From Alphaproteobacteria bacterium (GTDB lineage Bacteria; Pseudomonadota; Alphaproteobacteria; Caulobacterales; Maricaulaceae): DNA of 6,642 nt. The translations under genes were made by a program, and so were the position numbers. Numbering within the stretch: position 1 is the first letter of the stretch; every line of letters begins with the position of its first letter. The stretch lies in assembly GCA_030428405.1 (NCBI GenBank), contig JAUIEH010000157.1, positions 1-6,642 of the forward strand, read 5' to 3'. The notes under the pieces were generated by a model. It was not told the origin of the DNA, did no database searches, and saw only the letters and a program-made list of their open reading frames with translations. This document shows positions 5,090-6,642 of the stretch, piece by piece.

Positions 5090-5970
5090 CGCCGCCTGCA
5101 TCCGCGACGGGAGGTGCGCGCGCGCCGGCTGCGAGAGACGCTGGCGAGTTCGCATTCTCGGATCGCGACTTCAAGCATATCGCGAAACTGCTTCGCGGTG
5201 AGACGGGCATTAGTCTGTCCACCGAGAAGGGGGCGCTGGTCTATTCGCGCCTGGCGAAGCGGTTGCGCGCGCTTGGTCTGAAGAGCTTCAAGCAATATTG
5301 CGCGCTGCTCGAGAGCCCGGAAGGCGGCGACGAGCTCAATCTGATGATCTCGGCGCTGACCACCAATGTGACGCGCTTTTATCGCGAGCCGCATCACTTC
5401 GAGCATCTCAAGACCCATGTGCTCGAACCCATCGCCGAGAATATCAAGCGCGGCGGCAGGCTTAGGCTTTGGTCTGCGGCGTGCTCGTCCGGCGAAGAAC
5501 CCTATACGATGGCGCTGACGATATTGTCGGTGCTTCCCGAAGCGCCGTCCTTAGACGTACGAATACTCGCGACCGACATCGATCCGGTCGTCGTTGAGAA
5601 AGGGCGCAGGGGCGTTTACCCGGCCACGGCGGTAGAGCCGATTCCGACCGATTTGCGCCGCAAATATCTCAGTCGACAGAGCGATGGCCAGTATTCGCTC
5701 GGCGATGCGCCGCGCGCGCTGATCGCTTTCAAGACGTTGAACCTATTGCACAACTGGCCGATGCGCGGACCGTTCCAGGCGATTATCTGCCGCAATGTCG
5801 TGATCTATTTCGAAGAAGAGACGCAAAACCAGATCTGGTCGAAATTCAATCCGCTGCTCGACAATGGCGGCCGGCTTTATGTCGGCCATTCAGAGCGCGT
5901 GGCGGTGCCCGGCTTCAAGCTCGACGGCGTGACGACCTACCAGAAAACCGTTGTGAGGGCGGGCGCATGA
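5086..5970 (+). CDS. cheR: Chemotaxis protein methyltransferase CheR
   Basis: CheR methylates specific receptor glutamates using S-adenosylmethionine, the adaptation step opposed by CheB. The product has 294 residues. A low-complexity Ala/Pro/Gly tail (1-20) precedes the N-terminal helical CheR domain (about 24-85), with the NVTRFYRE motif at 94-101. The SAM-binding Rossmann domain shows WSAACSSGEEPYT (129-141), the ATDID acidic strand end that contacts the SAM ribose, and the ICRNVVIYF motif. The family is normally near 275-290 residues, so this is full length with a slightly long N-terminus. It starts within the cheW stop and overlaps cheB by 4 nt (ATGA). The receptor's DWEEF tail suggests it may be tethered to receptors, but whether its beta-subdomain can bind a pentapeptide is not settled by eye. 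Confidence 0.96.
   Translation: MTPPASATGGARAPAARDAGEFAFSDRDFKHIAKLLRGETGISLSTEKGALVYSRLAKRLRALGLKSFKQYCALLESPEGGDELNLMISALTTNVTRFYREPHHFEHLKTHVLEPIAENIKRGGRLRLWSAACSSGEEPYTMALTILSVLPEAPSLDVRILATDIDPVVVEKGRRGVYPATAVEPIPTDLRRKYLSRQSDGQYSLGDAPRALIAFKTLNLLHNWPMRGPFQAIICRNVVIYFEEETQNQIWSKFNPLLDNGGRLYVGHSERVAVPGFKLDGVTTYQKTVVRAGA
5955..5959 (+). promoter_or_regulatory. Shine-Dalgarno of cheB
   Basis: GAGGG near the 3' end of cheR sits 7 nt before ATG 5967, the start that overlaps the cheR stop as ATGA. It supports coupled translation of the methyltransferase and methylesterase. Confidence 0.6.
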
Positions 5971-6642
5971 GCGTGCGTGTCGTCGTCGTCGACGATTCCC
6001 CGACCATGCGCGGTCTTCTGAAGGCCGTCCTGGAGCGCGACCCCGAAATCGAGGTCGTGGGCTCGGCGTGTGATCCGTATGAAGCGCGCGAGGCCATCAA
6101 ATCGCTCAATCCCGACGTCATCACGCTCGACGTCGAAATGCCGAACATGGACGGCATAGAGTTCCTCGAGAAGATCATGCGCTTGCGACCGATGCCGGTG
6201 GTGATGGTGTCGACTCTGACCCATCGCGGCGCGGAAACGGCGCTGCGCGCTTTGGAAATCGGCGCGATCGACTGTGTCGGCAAGCCCACGCAGGCCGGCA
6301 TGAATGCGGGCTTTGACGACCTCGCGGAGCGCGTGAAAACGGCGGCGCAATCGCGCGTGCGCGCGACGAGCCAGCGCACGCCCGTGAACAAAGCGCCCGC
6401 CGAATATGCACCGAGCGACAAGATCCTGGCGATCGGGTCATCGACGGGCGGTGTTGAGGCGCTTTTATCCATCATCGAGCATTTTCCTGCGAACTGCCCG
6501 CCGACCGTCATTACACAGCATATGCCGGCCACGTTCACGGCCAGCTTCGCAAACCGGCTCGACAAGATGTGCGCGCCGCGCGTCGTCGAGGCGAGCGATG
6601 GCGCCGCACTCAGTGTCGGGACGGTCTATCTCGCGCCAGGCG
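5967..6642 (+). CDS. cheB: Protein-glutamate methylesterase CheB (3' end cut off)
   Basis: The frame runs open from ATG 5967 to the window edge, giving 225 residues of a protein usually near 350. Residues 1 to about 125 form a receiver domain with Asp9/Asp10, phospho-acceptor Asp55 (TLDVEMPNMDG), Ser82/Thr83 (VSTLT) and Lys106 (GKPT). A linker of about 25 residues leads to the methylesterase domain, which begins near Lys152 (KILAIGSSTGG). Ser159 is the expected nucleophile and His185 (TQHMP) the catalytic histidine. The third triad residue, an Asp, lies beyond the window. Phosphorylation by CheA activates the esterase, which removes methyl groups (and deamidates glutamines) on receptors. Nothing visible is damaged; the truncation is only the window edge. 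Confidence 0.96.
   Translation, partial: MSVRVVVVDDSPTMRGLLKAVLERDPEIEVVGSACDPYEAREAIKSLNPDVITLDVEMPNMDGIEFLEKIMRLRPMPVVMVSTLTHRGAETALRALEIGAIDCVGKPTQAGMNAGFDDLAERVKTAAQSRVRATSQRTPVNKAPAEYAPSDKILAIGSSTGGVEALLSIIEHFPANCPPTVITQHMPATFTASFANRLDKMCAPRVVEASDGAALSVGTVYLAPG

Noticed and set aside
1..6642. A wholly new system hidden in the cluster
   Set aside because: Every long frame is accounted for by known chemotaxis families in a known gene order, with no unexplained gene or gap over 20 nt.

Overview
This window is almost entirely filled by one co-directional (+ strand) chemotaxis (che) gene cluster. The organism looks like an alphaproteobacterium. This is inferred from the gene order: soluble PAS receptor, small STAS protein, cheY, cheA, cheW, cheR, cheB. 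That is the order of the main chemotaxis operons of Sinorhizobium/Rhizobium (icpA-cheS-cheY1-cheA-cheW-cheR-cheB-cheY2-cheD) and closely that of Caulobacter. The GC-rich coding sequence fits, with GC-preferring third positions and xWEEF at the receptor C-terminus. I cannot name a genus.

Layout. From 1 to 1712 lies the 3' part of a chemoreceptor gene: two PAS domains (the first cut by the window edge), a HAMP-like helical linker, a signalling coiled coil and a C-terminal DWEEF tether. From 1726 to 2007 is a 93-residue STAS protein resembling CheS. From 2004 to 2369 is a single-domain CheY. From 2390 to 4618 is the histidine kinase CheA. From 4622 to 5089 is the adaptor CheW. From 5086 to 5970 is the methyltransferase CheR. 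From 5967 to the end is the first two-thirds of the methylesterase CheB, cut off by the window edge. Gaps between genes are 13, -4, 20, 3, -4 and -4 nt, so one polycistronic mRNA with translational coupling is the natural reading. No stretch over 20 nt lacks a gene. I see no promoter, factor-independent terminator, tRNA, mobile element or CRISPR array. The operon promoter and the downstream genes (probably another cheY and cheD) lie outside the window.

How the parts work together (family knowledge). The receptor controls CheA through CheW. CheA autophosphorylates on the P1 histidine and passes phosphate to CheY and CheB. CheR adds and CheB removes methyl groups on receptor glutamates, giving adaptation. 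The STAS protein probably tunes CheA/CheY1 interaction, as reported for S. meliloti CheS, rather than acting as a phospho-switch, because the usual phospho-serine site is absent.

The cluster itself is a known type of system. The less ordinary points are a short motif (DELGF-x-P) occurring twice in CheA on either side of its P2-like domain, the degenerate STAS protein, the gap-free 366-nt PAS duplication in a receptor with no visible membrane segment, and a perfect 9-bp inverted repeat inside the STAS gene.
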